Part shown: positions 35,120 to 45,285 of the stretch, piece after piece | Layout: the number at the start of each line of letters is the position of its first letter | Numbering within the stretch: position 1 is the first letter of the stretch | Assembly (NCBI RefSeq): GCF_016591975.1 | Contig: NZ_AP024169.1 | Coordinates: 4,661,001-4,725,000 of the forward strand | Reading direction: 5' to 3' | From: Anaeromicropila herbilytica | Lineage (GTDB): Bacteria > Bacillota > Clostridia > Lachnospirales > Lachnospiraceae | Length of the DNA: 64,000 bases | The notes under the pieces: generated by a model | What the model was told of the DNA's origin: nothing | Databases searched by the model: none | Seen by the model: the letters and a program-made list of their open reading frames with translations, nothing else | Translations under genes and position numbers: made by a program

Positions 35120-36409
35120 TCACTTTATTTTCTCAATATCAAATTGAGAATTAATTACTAACCATAATTGAGGATTATATATCGTAATATTAAAAATTCC
35201 AATTCCATGTAATTTATATTTCATTACTAAATCTAATAAAGAATTAATACTTCTCGCATCAATAAACCAAACAATATGTTCAATCGTTCGGCCATTACTT
35301 TCTTGCATATATTTATAAAAAGGAGTCTGTGATTTTTCATCAAATTGAATTATCACTTCTTTATTACGTGCTAAATCAACTGCTCTTTCTAAGGTCAGTG
35401 GATAAACTCTTGATAAACCAGCGGAATATGGTAGTTCCCAGTCGTATCCTATTGTCGCTAAGCCAATTATTACTCTATCTAGCGAAATTAATTTACCCGC
35501 ATATTCTAGAAAGGCATTTATATTATAAATCGAACTAATTGGAGATGGTGGGTTAATGTTCGTTGCCCACTCATAGTTCATAAAAATAATATTATTAGCT
35601 AACTGACCTAGAATGGTATAGTCAACTCTTTCAAAATAAATTTGATTATCTATATTTGTAATATTTGTGTTGATTGTTACAAATACAAGATAACCTTCAT
35701 CCTTTAATCTTTTTTCTATTTTTGTAAAGTAAGTTTCATATAATTTAAAATTTGATATACTAATATATTCAAAAGATATATTGATACCCTTATACCCTTT
35801 TGTTTTTAATATTTTTAGGATATTATCAATCTGTTTATTCTGAAAAGTTTCATTTAATAATATATCATATGCAGTTCTTATGTCCGCCTCGCCCTGTATG
35901 GTCAATGTAGTTAATAACATAAGTGGCACTACACCATATTCTTTTGCTGTTTTAATAATGTCTGTATCATCATTATATGTAATAATTTCTCCTTCCTTCG
36001 TAGCTGTGTAATTCAATACCGAAAGATACGTTAGATAAGGCAATGTCTTCTTAAGAGTATCGATATCTATATATGGAACCGTGTTACCATGCGTAGTAAT
36101 TTTTCCCTTTTTAGGGTACGCAATCACAAGTGTTTGGCCAGGATAGATGTATTGTTTCTCCATAAGAAAAGGATTGTTAATCAATATTTGATTTATTTCC
36201 ACATTAAAATAACTAGCAATACCAATTAGTGTATCTCCTTGTTTTACTGTATAGGTTATTTTTGCATTTGCTATCACTATGCATTGCCCCGTGACTAATT
36301 GATATGGTGTATTCAATCCATTATCCAATATTAATCTTGTTAAAGGGACTTCATAATCATTAGCAATTGATTGTATCGTTTCACCGGGTTTTACTACATG
36401 AATTAACAT
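35120..36409 (-). CDS. LysM/GH18 spore-type glycoside hydrolase, YaaH/SleL-like
   Basis: A 429-residue protein without signal peptide. Two LysM domains (residues ~2-48, HVVKPGETIQSIANDYEV; ~51-98, YTVKQGDTLIGIASYFNV) precede a GH18 barrel (~105-429). This is the layout of YaaH/SleL, spore cortex-associated N-acetylglucosaminidases placed by the mother cell. The catalytic-loop motif, normally DGVNIDFE, reads KGINISFE: the Glu is kept, but both Asp residues are replaced. Activity is therefore uncertain. It stands alone and no sigma-E or sigma-G promoter was convincingly found. A sporulating host is implied. Confidence 0.82.
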   Translation of the reverse strand: MLIHVVKPGETIQSIANDYEVPLTRLILDNGLNTPYQLVTGQCIVIANAKITYTVKQGDTLIGIASYFNVEINQILINNPFLMEKQYIYPGQTLVIAYPKKGKITTHGNTVPYIDIDTLKKTLPYLTYLSVLNYTATKEGEIITYNDDTDIIKTAKEYGVVPLMLLTTLTIQGEADIRTAYDILLNETFQNKQIDNILKILKTKGYKGINISFEYISISNFKLYETYFTKIEKRLKDEGYLVFVTINTNITNIDNQIYFERVDYTILGQLANNIIFMNYEWATNINPPSPISSIYNINAFLEYAGKLISLDRVIIGLATIGYDWELPYSAGLSRVYPLTLERAVDLARNKEVIIQFDEKSQTPFYKYMQESNGRTIEHIVWFIDARSINSLLDLVMKYKLHGIGIFNITIYNPQLWLVINSQFDIEKIK

Positions 36410-36528
36410 AACGGCCTCAGATATTTTTTATAAATATATGCAATTCATATAGATTATATGATTAAGTGCAAATCTAAACAACTAAGCATAATTTATCAAA
36501 AGAGCTCATACTTTTGGCTTGTATTAAC

Positions 36529-36577
36529 AAAAAGAGGTTGTCACACAGTGATAAACAACGTGTGACGACCTCTTTTT
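36529..36577 (-). terminator. Terminator after sucrose phosphorylase
   Basis: AAAAGAGGTTGTCACAC pairs with GTGTGACGACCTCTTTTT, a 16-17 bp stem with T-rich flanks on both strands. It lies ~60 bp beyond the stop. Confidence 0.88.
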
Positions 36578-36639
36578 AAATTGTATAATACTTATTCAAC
36601 CTAGTTTGTAATTTTAAGCAACCAAACAGTTGATTTACT

Positions 36640-38082
36640 TTACTTATATTCTACTAATCTTCCATCTTCAGTATAAGTAATTTTGTAACTCTTATCTTTT
36701 AAATCAACATATAAATCCGCTCTATGCTCGCCACATTTTCTTGTAATATGAACGATATTTTCATCACTTTCATTTAAGATAAATTCACCATCAAATGCTT
36801 TATGACTATTTCTAAATCTCATTAATTCAAGAAGTTCGTTAACAACTGGACGCTCTACTTCTGTAGCCACTTCGTCCATGGAGTAGTAATGGCGGTTGAT
36901 ATTTCTTCCTACTTTTGTTTCCTCTAATAATTCCAAGTCATTTTTACCAGCTAACATTCCTACATAGTATACTTGAGGAATTCCTGGGGCAAAGAATTGA
37001 ATTGCACGAGAACAAAGGTAAGCTGCATCATCATCTCCAAGCGCGGAATAATACGTACAATTGATTTGATAAATATCAAGATTGTTGTAAGCTGCTGTAT
37101 TGTAGATTTTCTTTACATTTGCACCATACTTGAAGATGTCTTCTTTGGTACGATCAATTTCTTCATCTGGTAATAAGTCACGTACATCTACAACACCAAT
37201 TCCATCATGAGTATCTAGTGTTGTAAACTGTTTTCTTGGGCAGATATTCAACCAATTCTTTAAGTATTTTCCGTTTCCATAATATAATGCATTAATTAGT
37301 AACATTGGTAATGCAAAATCATATACATAGAAATCCTTATCCTCAATCTTCTGTTGCATTGTATAATGTTCATGAATCTCTGGTAAGATAGCCACTCCAT
37401 ATTCTTTTAAGATATCTTCACATTCATGTAGTAAATCCCATACTTCTGGCTCGATGAAGAAGCAGCTACTTCCTGCTTTCTTGGTTGCATACGCAAAAGC
37501 ATCTAATCGAATAATTGCAGCACCATGCTCACAAAGGTGACGTAAATTGTCTCGGATGAACTTCTTTGCGGATTCATGAGGGCAATTTATATCAATTTGT
37601 TCTTCATCAAAAGTACACCATACTTTTTCCTTCGAACCATCTGCAAATATTGCATCCACATATGGAGCACGAGGTTTTCTCTTATAAATGGCATCAACTT
37701 CTTCCTCAGTTGGTTCACCATTTGCCCAGAAATCTTTATAACGAATAAATAAATCTTTGTATTCAGAGGAATCTTTTTTCGCTAAGAAGTCCTTGTAATA
37801 CTCGCTCTGTGCAGAAATATGATTAATCATGTAATCGTACATAAGATAATAATCATCCGCTAATGACATTACATCTTCCCATCCACCAAATACAGGATCC
37901 ACTTCACGGTATGTCATAGGCGCAAACCCTCTATCTCCACTAGATGGGAAGAATGGAAGTAGATGAACTCCTCCAATAGCATCTCCGATATAATCTTTTA
38001 GTACAACCTTTAAATCTTTCAAATTATTCCCCATGGAATCTGCATAGGTAATTAACATTATTTTATTCTCAATTTTTTTCAT
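36640..38082 (-). CDS. gtfA: Sucrose phosphorylase (GH13_18)
   Basis: A 480-residue cytoplasmic enzyme converting sucrose and phosphate to glucose 1-phosphate and fructose. The family-specific start GGVHLLPFFPSSGDRGFAPM is present. Catalytic residues: nucleophile D194 in IIRLDAFAY, acid/base E235 in ILPEIHEHY and D290 in TTLDTHDGIG. The loop NLDIYQINCTYYSALG matches true sucrose phosphorylases. It is the distal gene of the sugar locus, separated from aga by a palindromic repeat. The aga-gtfA pairing recalls the Streptococcus mutans msm operon. A related phosphorylase acting on sucrose 6'-phosphate is a weaker alternative. Confidence 0.92.
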   Translation of the reverse strand: MKKIENKIMLITYADSMGNNLKDLKVVLKDYIGDAIGGVHLLPFFPSSGDRGFAPMTYREVDPVFGGWEDVMSLADDYYLMYDYMINHISAQSEYYKDFLAKKDSSEYKDLFIRYKDFWANGEPTEEEVDAIYKRKPRAPYVDAIFADGSKEKVWCTFDEEQIDINCPHESAKKFIRDNLRHLCEHGAAIIRLDAFAYATKKAGSSCFFIEPEVWDLLHECEDILKEYGVAILPEIHEHYTMQQKIEDKDFYVYDFALPMLLINALYYGNGKYLKNWLNICPRKQFTTLDTHDGIGVVDVRDLLPDEEIDRTKEDIFKYGANVKKIYNTAAYNNLDIYQINCTYYSALGDDDAAYLCSRAIQFFAPGIPQVYYVGMLAGKNDLELLEETKVGRNINRHYYSMDEVATEVERPVVNELLELMRFRNSHKAFDGEFILNESDENIVHITRKCGEHRADLYVDLKDKSYKITYTEDGRLVEYK

Positions 38083-38136
38083 AGTGTTATCCTCTCTCTT
38101 TGGTTTTTATCTTGCTTTCTAATATAATTTGATTTA

Positions 38137-38368
38137 GAAGCCTTTCTCCGTCTACAATGTGTATATCGATGTATCATTATTAATTTTGGCGTAATCCGGC
38201 TGAAAGTAACGTTTATATTTCGTCAAGACTCAAAGTGAAAATAGGAACGTGAGTGATTATTTTTTCACTTGTTTTGAGGCTTGTAAGAAATATGTTACTA
38301 GAAGGAAAGGTAGCCAAAATTCATAATTATACAGCGATATACACTCAATAAACTAAAGTAAGGCTTCT
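38137..38368. repeat. Palindromic repeat family A, copy 3
   Basis: About 232 bp with ends AGAAGCCTT and AAGGCTTCT, and inner arms GTGTATATCGATGTATCAT mirrored at 38318-38345. It fills the gap between aga and gtfA, so a through transcript would include it. Confidence 0.85.
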
Positions 38369-38380
38369 GCCCTCTAATGT

Positions 38381-40576
38381 TTATCTTGCTTCAAACTCTA
38401 TTTGAACTGCTGTATAATCTCCATTCATCTCTGGGATTCGGTATCCAGCTTTCATCAATGCGCTTCCTGTATACGTTTCGCTGGTTCCAACTACCGTATA
38501 GACTTGATCTGGTTCTAATCCTTGCAACTTAATATTCACAATAGGTGCATTACATTCTGGCTTCAATAACACATATTGAAGAAGCATCTTCTCTTTATTC
38601 TCTGAAACAAATTGCCATGCCATATAACGTTCTTCATGATATGGATCTGTGATACGATAATAATCCCCATAATTAATGGTATTGTAATGCTTTTTGTATT
38701 GCTCAACTTGTTCCTTCACCATTTCTTTTTCACTACTTGTCATCTTGTTAACATCAAGCTCGTAGCCAAACGTTCCTGACATTGCAACAATACCTCTTGT
38801 ATTCAAAGGTGTAATACGTCCTGTCTGATGATTAGGAACTGCAGAAACATGCGCTCCCATTGAAGAGATTGGATAGCAGAAGCTAGTTCCATACTGAATC
38901 TTAAGTCGATCAATCGCATCCGTATTATCAGACGTCCAGATCTGAGGAGTATAATATAACATTCCAGCATCAAATCTACCACCACCGCCAGAGCATCCCT
39001 CGAATAGGACATCTTGATACTTGCTTATTAATCGTTCTAGAAGCTCATAAAGTCCAAGAACATATCGGTGATATACTTCTCCTTGGGATTCTTTATCTAA
39101 TCCTAAGGAATACACATTAGTTAAGTGACGGTTCATATCCCATTTGATATATTCAATATTGGCTTCCTCTAATATCTTCGAGATACAATCATACAAATAA
39201 TCCCTAACATCCTTCCTTGTCATGTCTAGGACATATTGATATCTGCTTCTATTTCCTTTTCTTGTTGGTGTTCTTAAACACCATTCTGGATGCTCACGAT
39301 AAAGTTCACTGTCTTCATTTATCATCTCTGGTTCAAACCATATTCCAAACTTCATGCCACATTGATTGACATCCTCAACCAACTTCTTAAGTCCACCACT
39401 TATCTTATCTGTATTAACAAACCAATCGCCAAGTCCTGAATAATCATCATTACGGACACCAAACCATCCATCATCCATAACTAGCATCTCTATTCCTAAT
39501 GAACTTGCTTCTCTGGCTATACTTACTAATTTTTCTGATGTAAAATCAAAGTACGTTGCTTCCCAATTATTGATTAATATTGGTCTTCTTGCTTTTTTAT
39601 ACTTTCCACGACATACGTGATTCTGAATCACTTTATGATACTTTCTCGACAATTCTCCAAGTCCATGCTCACTATATGCCATAATAACTTCTGGTGCTAT
39701 GAATTCTTCATCTGCTTGCAAACGATAAGAAAATCCCGTATCATTAATACCCATAACAAATCTAGTCTGATTAAATTGATCAAGTTCTACAGTTGCCTTA
39801 AAATTCCCACTATATACAAAGGAGAATCCATAACACTCTCCATAAACCTCATTTGCATTACTATCACATAAGATTACAAATGGATTCTGTTGATGGCTAG
39901 AACACCCTCGAACACTATCAACGGTAGTCTTCCCATGACGAACTTTGGTACGTTCTAGCTGTCTTTCAAAAGTATGCTTTCCATAGAATGTAATATAATC
40001 AAAGTCAGAACGGTTCGCAAAATCCAGACAAACAGATAACGCCCTATCCAACCAGATTGCATTACTGCCACCATTCTTTACCTTCACACTTCTTGTAATC
40101 ACATCATATTCATAAAAAACAGAATATGATAACGTCACTTCTAGGTTGGTTACCCTATCCCTTAAGCATATCTCAAGAGTCTCCACTTCTTCCTCTGATC
40201 CGTAAGCTGCTGGAAGACCTTCTAATAGCTTCTTTCCTTTATAAATAGTATGATTCTCATACTTTAACTCAATATCATAACTACCATCCTCATTTACCAC
40301 TGAAAGACAACTCTCTCTATAATCACCCATCCCAAATACAGAATACTCCTGTGGTAGAAAATCAAGCGAATATGTCCTATTTTTCCCTACCTCATAAGGA
40401 TTACTTGAGAATCCACGGTCATTATATTGCAATAAATAACTCATTTCCTGATTCTCAATCTTACTCCCGTAATATAAATGCAATAGATAATCATACTGAT
40501 CCACCTGCATCTGATAAGTAGAATATTTACTATGTATAGTAAATATTCTGGATTTCTCATTATATAAAATCGCCAT
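38381..40576 (-). CDS. aga: Alpha-galactosidase (GH36)
   Basis: A 731-residue GH36 enzyme of normal bacterial length. It removes alpha-1,6-galactose from raffinose, stachyose and melibiose, here in the cytoplasm since no signal peptide is seen. The N-terminal ~320 residues form the beta-sandwich. The barrel has NNWEATYFDFT, VMDDGWFGVRND, the nucleophile Asp in YIKWDMNRHLT and the acid/base Asp in TSDNTDAIDRL. It fits the msm/raf locus: the ABC importer, GH32 and sucrose phosphorylase complete raffinose breakdown. Palindromic repeats of family A flank the gene on both sides. Confidence 0.94.
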   Translation of the reverse strand: MAILYNEKSRIFTIHSKYSTYQMQVDQYDYLLHLYYGSKIENQEMSYLLQYNDRGFSSNPYEVGKNRTYSLDFLPQEYSVFGMGDYRESCLSVVNEDGSYDIELKYENHTIYKGKKLLEGLPAAYGSEEEVETLEICLRDRVTNLEVTLSYSVFYEYDVITRSVKVKNGGSNAIWLDRALSVCLDFANRSDFDYITFYGKHTFERQLERTKVRHGKTTVDSVRGCSSHQQNPFVILCDSNANEVYGECYGFSFVYSGNFKATVELDQFNQTRFVMGINDTGFSYRLQADEEFIAPEVIMAYSEHGLGELSRKYHKVIQNHVCRGKYKKARRPILINNWEATYFDFTSEKLVSIAREASSLGIEMLVMDDGWFGVRNDDYSGLGDWFVNTDKISGGLKKLVEDVNQCGMKFGIWFEPEMINEDSELYREHPEWCLRTPTRKGNRSRYQYVLDMTRKDVRDYLYDCISKILEEANIEYIKWDMNRHLTNVYSLGLDKESQGEVYHRYVLGLYELLERLISKYQDVLFEGCSGGGGRFDAGMLYYTPQIWTSDNTDAIDRLKIQYGTSFCYPISSMGAHVSAVPNHQTGRITPLNTRGIVAMSGTFGYELDVNKMTSSEKEMVKEQVEQYKKHYNTINYGDYYRITDPYHEERYMAWQFVSENKEKMLLQYVLLKPECNAPIVNIKLQGLEPDQVYTVVGTSETYTGSALMKAGYRIPEMNGDYTAVQIEFEAR

Positions 40577-40614
40577 AGCATTCTCCTTTTGTTTATGCTT
40601 TGTTAGAACAAAGT

Positions 40615-40848
40615 GTCAAAAGCCTTTCTCAGTCTATATTGTGTATATCGATGTATCATTATTAATTTAGGCGTAGTCCGGCTGAAAGTAACGTTTATAT
40701 TTTGTCAAGACTCAAAGTAAAAATAGGAACGCGAGTGAGTATTTTTGCTTGCCATGAGGCTTGTAAAAAATATGTTACTTGAAGAAAAGGTAGCCAAAAT
40801 TCATAATGATACAGCGAGATACACTCAATACACTAAATAAGGCTTTGT
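40615..40848. repeat. Palindromic repeat family A, copy 4
   Basis: About 234 bp with ends CAAAAGCCTT and AAGGCTTTG, and the same inner arms and core as copy 3. It lies between the LacI gene's terminator and aga. Any promoter for aga must be in or right after it. Confidence 0.85.
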
Positions 40849-40861
40849 CCCCTCTAAACAA

Positions 40862-40904
40862 AAATACCTATCCTTTTTTACATCGAAAAAATGGATAGGT
40901 ATTT
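40862..40904 (-). terminator. Terminator after the LacI-family gene
   Basis: AAATACCTATCC pairs with GGATAGGTATTT. On the minus strand it is followed by TATTTTTGTTT. It suggests that aga and gtfA need their own promoter or read-through. Confidence 0.78.
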
Positions 40905-40915
40905 ATAAAGTTTCA

Positions 40916-41902
40916 TTATTCTAGACTTGTGGATTCCCTTTTAATCAAAGAAACTGGTAGCATAATTTTTGATGGTACAATTGCATTTTCTGCACTTTTA
41001 ATTAAGCTACCAATGGCTTCATAAGCCATTTCTTTAACTGGTTGATGGATTGTTGTTATCGTTGGTGATGTTAATGTTGCGACATTAACATCATCAAATC
41101 CAACTAATTTTATATCGTCAGGTATTGATTTTCCCACACGCTTTGCAACTTGAATTACTTGAGCAGCAATTACGTCACTACTAGCGAAGATTCCATCTAC
41201 CTCAGGTTTTTCTTTTAAAACCTTTTCTATAAAATTACGATAATCCATCTTATAATAATCATCTTCTAAACATTGTATTTCCTGATGTCTAACGCCCTCT
41301 TTTTGACAAACATGTATAAAACCATTGCAACGTTCATCGGCAGGCATTTTCTCATTTTCGATACCAGAAAAATGTAGAAGATTCTTGCATCCACATTCTA
41401 TCAAATGAGTAGCAGCTAATACACCACCTTGAAAGTTATCACACTCTATACTAGTCGTTCCAACATCAACATTACGCTCATAGCTGACCACAGGAATATT
41501 AAGTGAGATAAATTTTCCAATATCCACATTACTAGAACATAGCATAATACCTGCTACTCGATTTGATTGAAACATTTCTAAATAATCTATTTCTTTTTCG
41601 AATTCTGAGTGAGAATTACAAAGCATAATCCTATAATTTTGCTTTGACGCAGCACGCTCGAGATATTCAATTAGCTTTGCAAAATAAGGATGTTCAATAT
41701 GAGGCACAATTACACCTAAAATATTACTTTTTTGCTTTGATAGTGACCTTGCAATTTCATTCGGCTGATAATTAAGCTCTTTCATTGCTTTATATACTTT
41801 TTCTCTTGTTTCCTCACTAATGTATCCACGATTGTTTAACACTCTAGAGACCGTAGTAACTGTAACTCCTGATTTTGCTGCTACATCTTTTAACGTTGCC
41901 AT
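40916..41902 (-). CDS. LacI-family repressor of the sucrose/raffinose locus
   Basis: A 328-residue repressor. The helix-turn-helix MATLKDVAAKSGVTVTTVSR opens the protein, followed by the hinge LNYQPNEIARSLS and a periplasmic-binding-type effector domain (ILGVIVPHIEHPYFAKLIEY). It starts on the base after the GH32 stop, so it is translated from the msm transcript. It likely represses this locus; a CG-centred operator candidate overlaps the msmE promoter. It is not the AraC-type MsmR of streptococci. Confidence 0.92.
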   Translation of the reverse strand: MATLKDVAAKSGVTVTTVSRVLNNRGYISEETREKVYKAMKELNYQPNEIARSLSKQKSNILGVIVPHIEHPYFAKLIEYLERAASKQNYRIMLCNSHSEFEKEIDYLEMFQSNRVAGIMLCSSNVDIGKFISLNIPVVSYERNVDVGTTSIECDNFQGGVLAATHLIECGCKNLLHFSGIENEKMPADERCNGFIHVCQKEGVRHQEIQCLEDDYYKMDYRNFIEKVLKEKPEVDGIFASSDVIAAQVIQVAKRVGKSIPDDIKLVGFDDVNVATLTSPTITTIHQPVKEMAYEAIGSLIKSAENAIVPSKIMLPVSLIKRESTSLE

Positions 41903-43495
41903 CTAATTCCTCATTTCTAATCCAAAAATATTAATCTTATTTATTTGATTTTCCTGCTTATATTGAATGCTATAATGATCTGGATTCTCATAAATTGGTA
42001 GCTCAAACACTATATATATTATACCGTTTTTTGCCGTTAATTCAACTATTCCATGATCAATAATAAGATTTAAATTCTCCCACTCAAAGTGGTAAGGAAT
42101 TAAAATGTCTTGCTCCATACTGTGAATTAGTTTATTATCTAAATCAATTTGTATTTCATTGGAGCCAATTAGAATCTTAAAGTTGTTCGTTCCGCCTTCC
42201 GTAAGTAATATCTCTATTTCTAACGGGTGACCGTCACTATATATACTCTCCGTATATACTGTTACATTTTCTTCTTCTCTTTTTCTAGTCACATCTACCG
42301 AATACTTAAGTACCTTTGCACATTCATATTCAGCACATGGTCTATGTTGTAACAACAATCCTTCTGTTGTATCAATTAGCTTTAATTCTCTTGGAATTCC
42401 CATGGCCCCTGTATAAAGTCGATTGACAAATTTAGTTCGTAACCATGGAATTGTAATTACTCGATTATTTACCCCTGATATCGTTTGTGCAGCATATGGT
42501 AGAGAATTAGAATATCCTAACTTTCTTTCTTCTACTTGATGAAAGGTATACCCATCAAACTCACCAATATAGTAATAACCATCTGCACACCAGAACACCC
42601 AATGTTTCTCATTCTCCTTACCATCCACTTCTAACTCGAATAGGTCAGGGCATTCAAAGGCTTTTTCCAAACGAAGTCTTTGTGTGATGGCGTAATGCTC
42701 CATATCTTTACTTCTTAATATGGCAAATTCATCTTCTTTCAGCCATAGCACCATAATGTAAGCTTTAGATAGTTCATGCCAGAATACTTTTGGATCACGG
42801 TTTTCTTTCTCAATTGTTCCAATTCTAGCCTTATTATACTTGATTAGATGCTTACCACCATCCATACTATATGCAATGCCTTGCGTAAATTCTTTACCTT
42901 TCGACCAAGGTGTGGAATCTCCAGCAGCTGAATAATAATAGATAATTGCCTCTTTGTTAAGTCCAAGTAGTTCCTTCTCGTTACGAATTCCACATCCGGA
43001 GAACATCATACCATGCTCATCTGGCCATAATACTGTATCTTGCATTGTCCAATGTAATAAATCAACACTCGTTGCATGTCCCCAGCTCATATTATCCCAT
43101 TCTACATCAAACGGATTATATTGGAAGTATAAATGATACACCCCGTTATGATATACCAAACCATTCGGATCATTAATCCATCCCGTTTGTGCTGTAAAGT
43201 GAATCTCTGGTCGTTCTTCTTCTAAATTAACGGGTGCAGTTTCTCTATTTTGGATTCCATCCAAAAACTTGTCACTAGCATCACCAATAATATCAATGGT
43301 ATCGCCTATTAAATGTTCAACATTAATTGATGCATAATAATCATAGTTGATATCATCTTCTGAACTTTTGACAATTGGTATCTGAAACTCAAATTGCTTT
43401 TGTTCTTTGGCATATATCTCTACCAATGTTTTCTCTCCACCTAATTTTATTGGAATCCATAAATAAGGTTTTGTAATTTGTAATTGATATTTCAT
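41903..43495 (-). CDS. GH32 beta-fructosidase (sucrose/fructan hydrolase)
   Basis: A 530-residue GH32 enzyme. An N-terminal extension of ~95 residues of uncertain fold precedes the five-bladed propeller. The nucleophile is Asp109 in WINDPNGL; the RDP motif (ENRDPKVFW) and the acid/base Glu in FECPDLFEL are intact. The C-terminal ~130 residues are the beta-sandwich. No signal peptide is seen, so it acts inside on imported sucrose, kestose or fructo-oligosaccharides. It lies between msmG and the LacI gene, all tightly spaced. Invertase versus exo-fructanase activity cannot be told from sequence alone. Confidence 0.9.
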   Translation of the reverse strand: MKYQLQITKPYLWIPIKLGGEKTLVEIYAKEQKQFEFQIPIVKSSEDDINYDYYASINVEHLIGDTIDIIGDASDKFLDGIQNRETAPVNLEEERPEIHFTAQTGWINDPNGLVYHNGVYHLYFQYNPFDVEWDNMSWGHATSVDLLHWTMQDTVLWPDEHGMMFSGCGIRNEKELLGLNKEAIIYYYSAAGDSTPWSKGKEFTQGIAYSMDGGKHLIKYNKARIGTIEKENRDPKVFWHELSKAYIMVLWLKEDEFAILRSKDMEHYAITQRLRLEKAFECPDLFELEVDGKENEKHWVFWCADGYYYIGEFDGYTFHQVEERKLGYSNSLPYAAQTISGVNNRVITIPWLRTKFVNRLYTGAMGIPRELKLIDTTEGLLLQHRPCAEYECAKVLKYSVDVTRKREEENVTVYTESIYSDGHPLEIEILLTEGGTNNFKILIGSNEIQIDLDNKLIHSMEQDILIPYHFEWENLNLIIDHGIVELTAKNGIIYIVFELPIYENPDHYSIQYKQENQINKINIFGLEMRN

Positions 43496-43514
43496 ACCAA
43501 TCCCTCACTTATCC

Positions 43515-44375
43515 TTAAGATTTAACTGCACCTGCTACTACACCGCTAATAATGTATTTTTGTAAGAATAAATATAATATTAAGATAGGTGCCACCGTTA
43601 ATACTAATGCTGCCATAATTGTTCCTAAGTCTGCTGAATAAGTTCCATAGAACTTATAGGTAGAAAGAGGTAGTGTTAATAGATCCTCTGTCGACAATAC
43701 TAAGGAAGGTAAAAGGAAGTCATTCCAGAACGCTAATACATTAAGAATAACTAACGTAGCTGTTGTTGGTTTTAATAATGGGAAAATAATCTTAAAAAAT
43801 GTCTGTGTTTTAGTACAACCATCTAGGTATGCAGCTTCTTCCAATGTAATTGGAATATTTGATTTTATAAATCCGTGATATATAAATACTGACATACTAA
43901 TTGCAAATCCAACATGCATAAATATTAAGGTTGTTCTATGGTTTAATAATCCTAATTTTGCTCCATAAATTGATACCAATGGAACCATGATAGCTTGAAA
44001 TGGAATGATCATAGAAGCAATCATTAAGGCAAAGAATACCTTAGATATCTTATTATTGATTCTTACGAAATAATAAGATGTCATTGCCGCTAATAATACA
44101 ACCAAAAGTGTTGCACTAACTGTGATAAATAAGGAGTTTGAAAACGCCTTCATAAAATCCATTTTTTCATAAGCTTTTTGAAAATTTTCAAGATTCAGTC
44201 CATTCTCACTCAATAATTTTAAAGGAGAAGTTATAATTTCTCTCTTCATTTTAAAGGAGTTAATTAAGATTAAAGCAAATGGAAACATATAGATAAGAAA
44301 TACTGCTATCAAAACTACAAAGATACATATTTTTTTGATTTTGCCTTTAAAGCCACCAATACTGTTATCTGACAT
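43515..44375 (-). CDS. msmG: Sugar ABC transporter permease, MsmG-like
   Basis: A 286-residue CUT1 permease with six transmembrane helices and EAA loop EAAYLDGCTKTQTFFKIIFP. It overlaps the preceding msmF stop by one base. Together with MsmF it forms the channel for the raffinose/sucrose-type sugars implied by the aga, GH32 and gtfA genes. The ATPase must be supplied in trans. Confidence 0.92.
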   Translation of the reverse strand: MSDNSIGGFKGKIKKICIFVVLIAVFLIYMFPFALILINSFKMKREIITSPLKLLSENGLNLENFQKAYEKMDFMKAFSNSLFITVSATLLVVLLAAMTSYYFVRINNKISKVFFALMIASMIIPFQAIMVPLVSIYGAKLGLLNHRTTLIFMHVGFAISMSVFIYHGFIKSNIPITLEEAAYLDGCTKTQTFFKIIFPLLKPTTATLVILNVLAFWNDFLLPSLVLSTEDLLTLPLSTYKFYGTYSADLGTIMAALVLTVAPILILYLFLQKYIISGVVAGAVKS

Positions 44376-45256
44376 TATGCCTCCACCTCTTTTCTTTTAC
44401 CAACATAGATTTGAATACCACTAATGATTGCAACCATTAGGAATAAAATAAGTGCTTCTGCTTGACCTACACCGTATTGTCTTGATGTAAATGCTTTATT
44501 ATATACGTGCATTGCTGCCATAATAGTTGTTCCGTAAGGTTCTCCACCTGTCAATGATAGGTTAAGATCATATACCATGAAACATCTAGATAATGTTAAG
44601 AAGATACAGATTACAAAAGAAGGAACCATTAATGGAACAGTGATACTCTTTAATTTTTGAAATCCTGTCGCACCGTCAATACTTGCTGCTTCTAGTACAT
44701 CAGTTGAGATTCCTGAAAATCCAGCAATATAGATTAACATCATATATCCACTTGTTTGCCAAACAGATACGATTACCATTGCCCAAAAAGCTTTGTTTGG
44801 ATCTGCTAAAAAGGATCTTGATAAAAATTCAATTCCTGCTTCATGTCCTAAGTTAACCAATACTCTAGAAAATACAAATTGCCATATGAATCCTAGAATA
44901 ACACCACCAATTAAATTTGGTGTAAAGAATCCAGTACGAAAGAAACTAACGCCTTTCAACTTACTTGTTAAGATAAATGCTAAGAAAAATGCCACAACAT
45001 TAACAAGAGTTACACTAAAAACAACATATTTTAACGTAAGTAATAATGACTTCCAAAACTCAGCATCTTTAAAAACTTCAATATAATTCGCAGCTCCAAC
45101 TATTGATGTATTGGTAGAAATACCGTCCCAATCGGTGAATGTTAAGTATAGACCATATAAAAACGGAATGATAACCACTGCAGCAAAGACAAACAATCCA
45201 GGTAGTGCAAAGATCGTAAATGTTTTGATGCCTTCTTTTTTATCTTTAATTCCCAC
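44375..45256 (-). CDS. msmF: Sugar ABC transporter permease, MsmF-like
   Basis: A 293-residue CUT1 permease with six transmembrane helices (first: FTIFALPGLFVFAAVVIIPF) and EAA loop EAASIDGATGFQKLKSITVP. It follows the binding-protein gene after a 140 bp gap that holds a strong stem-loop. The pair MsmF/MsmG matches permeases of multiple-sugar and raffinose importers. Confidence 0.92.
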   Translation of the reverse strand: MGIKDKKEGIKTFTIFALPGLFVFAAVVIIPFLYGLYLTFTDWDGISTNTSIVGAANYIEVFKDAEFWKSLLLTLKYVVFSVTLVNVVAFFLAFILTSKLKGVSFFRTGFFTPNLIGGVILGFIWQFVFSRVLVNLGHEAGIEFLSRSFLADPNKAFWAMVIVSVWQTSGYMMLIYIAGFSGISTDVLEAASIDGATGFQKLKSITVPLMVPSFVICIFLTLSRCFMVYDLNLSLTGGEPYGTTIMAAMHVYNKAFTSRQYGVGQAEALILFLMVAIISGIQIYVGKRKEVEA

Positions 45257-45285
45257 GACTTATCTTCCTTTCCCTTTTAACTAGA

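Noticed and set aside
38137..40848. Family A copies flanking aga as ends of a composite transposon
   Set aside because: The two copies are palindromes in the same orientation and aga is a normal member of the sugar locus; no transposase is present.
40860..40915. Hairpin after the LacI gene as part of family A copy 4
   Set aside because: Its stem sequence AAATACCTATCC does not occur in the other copies; it is a separate terminator.
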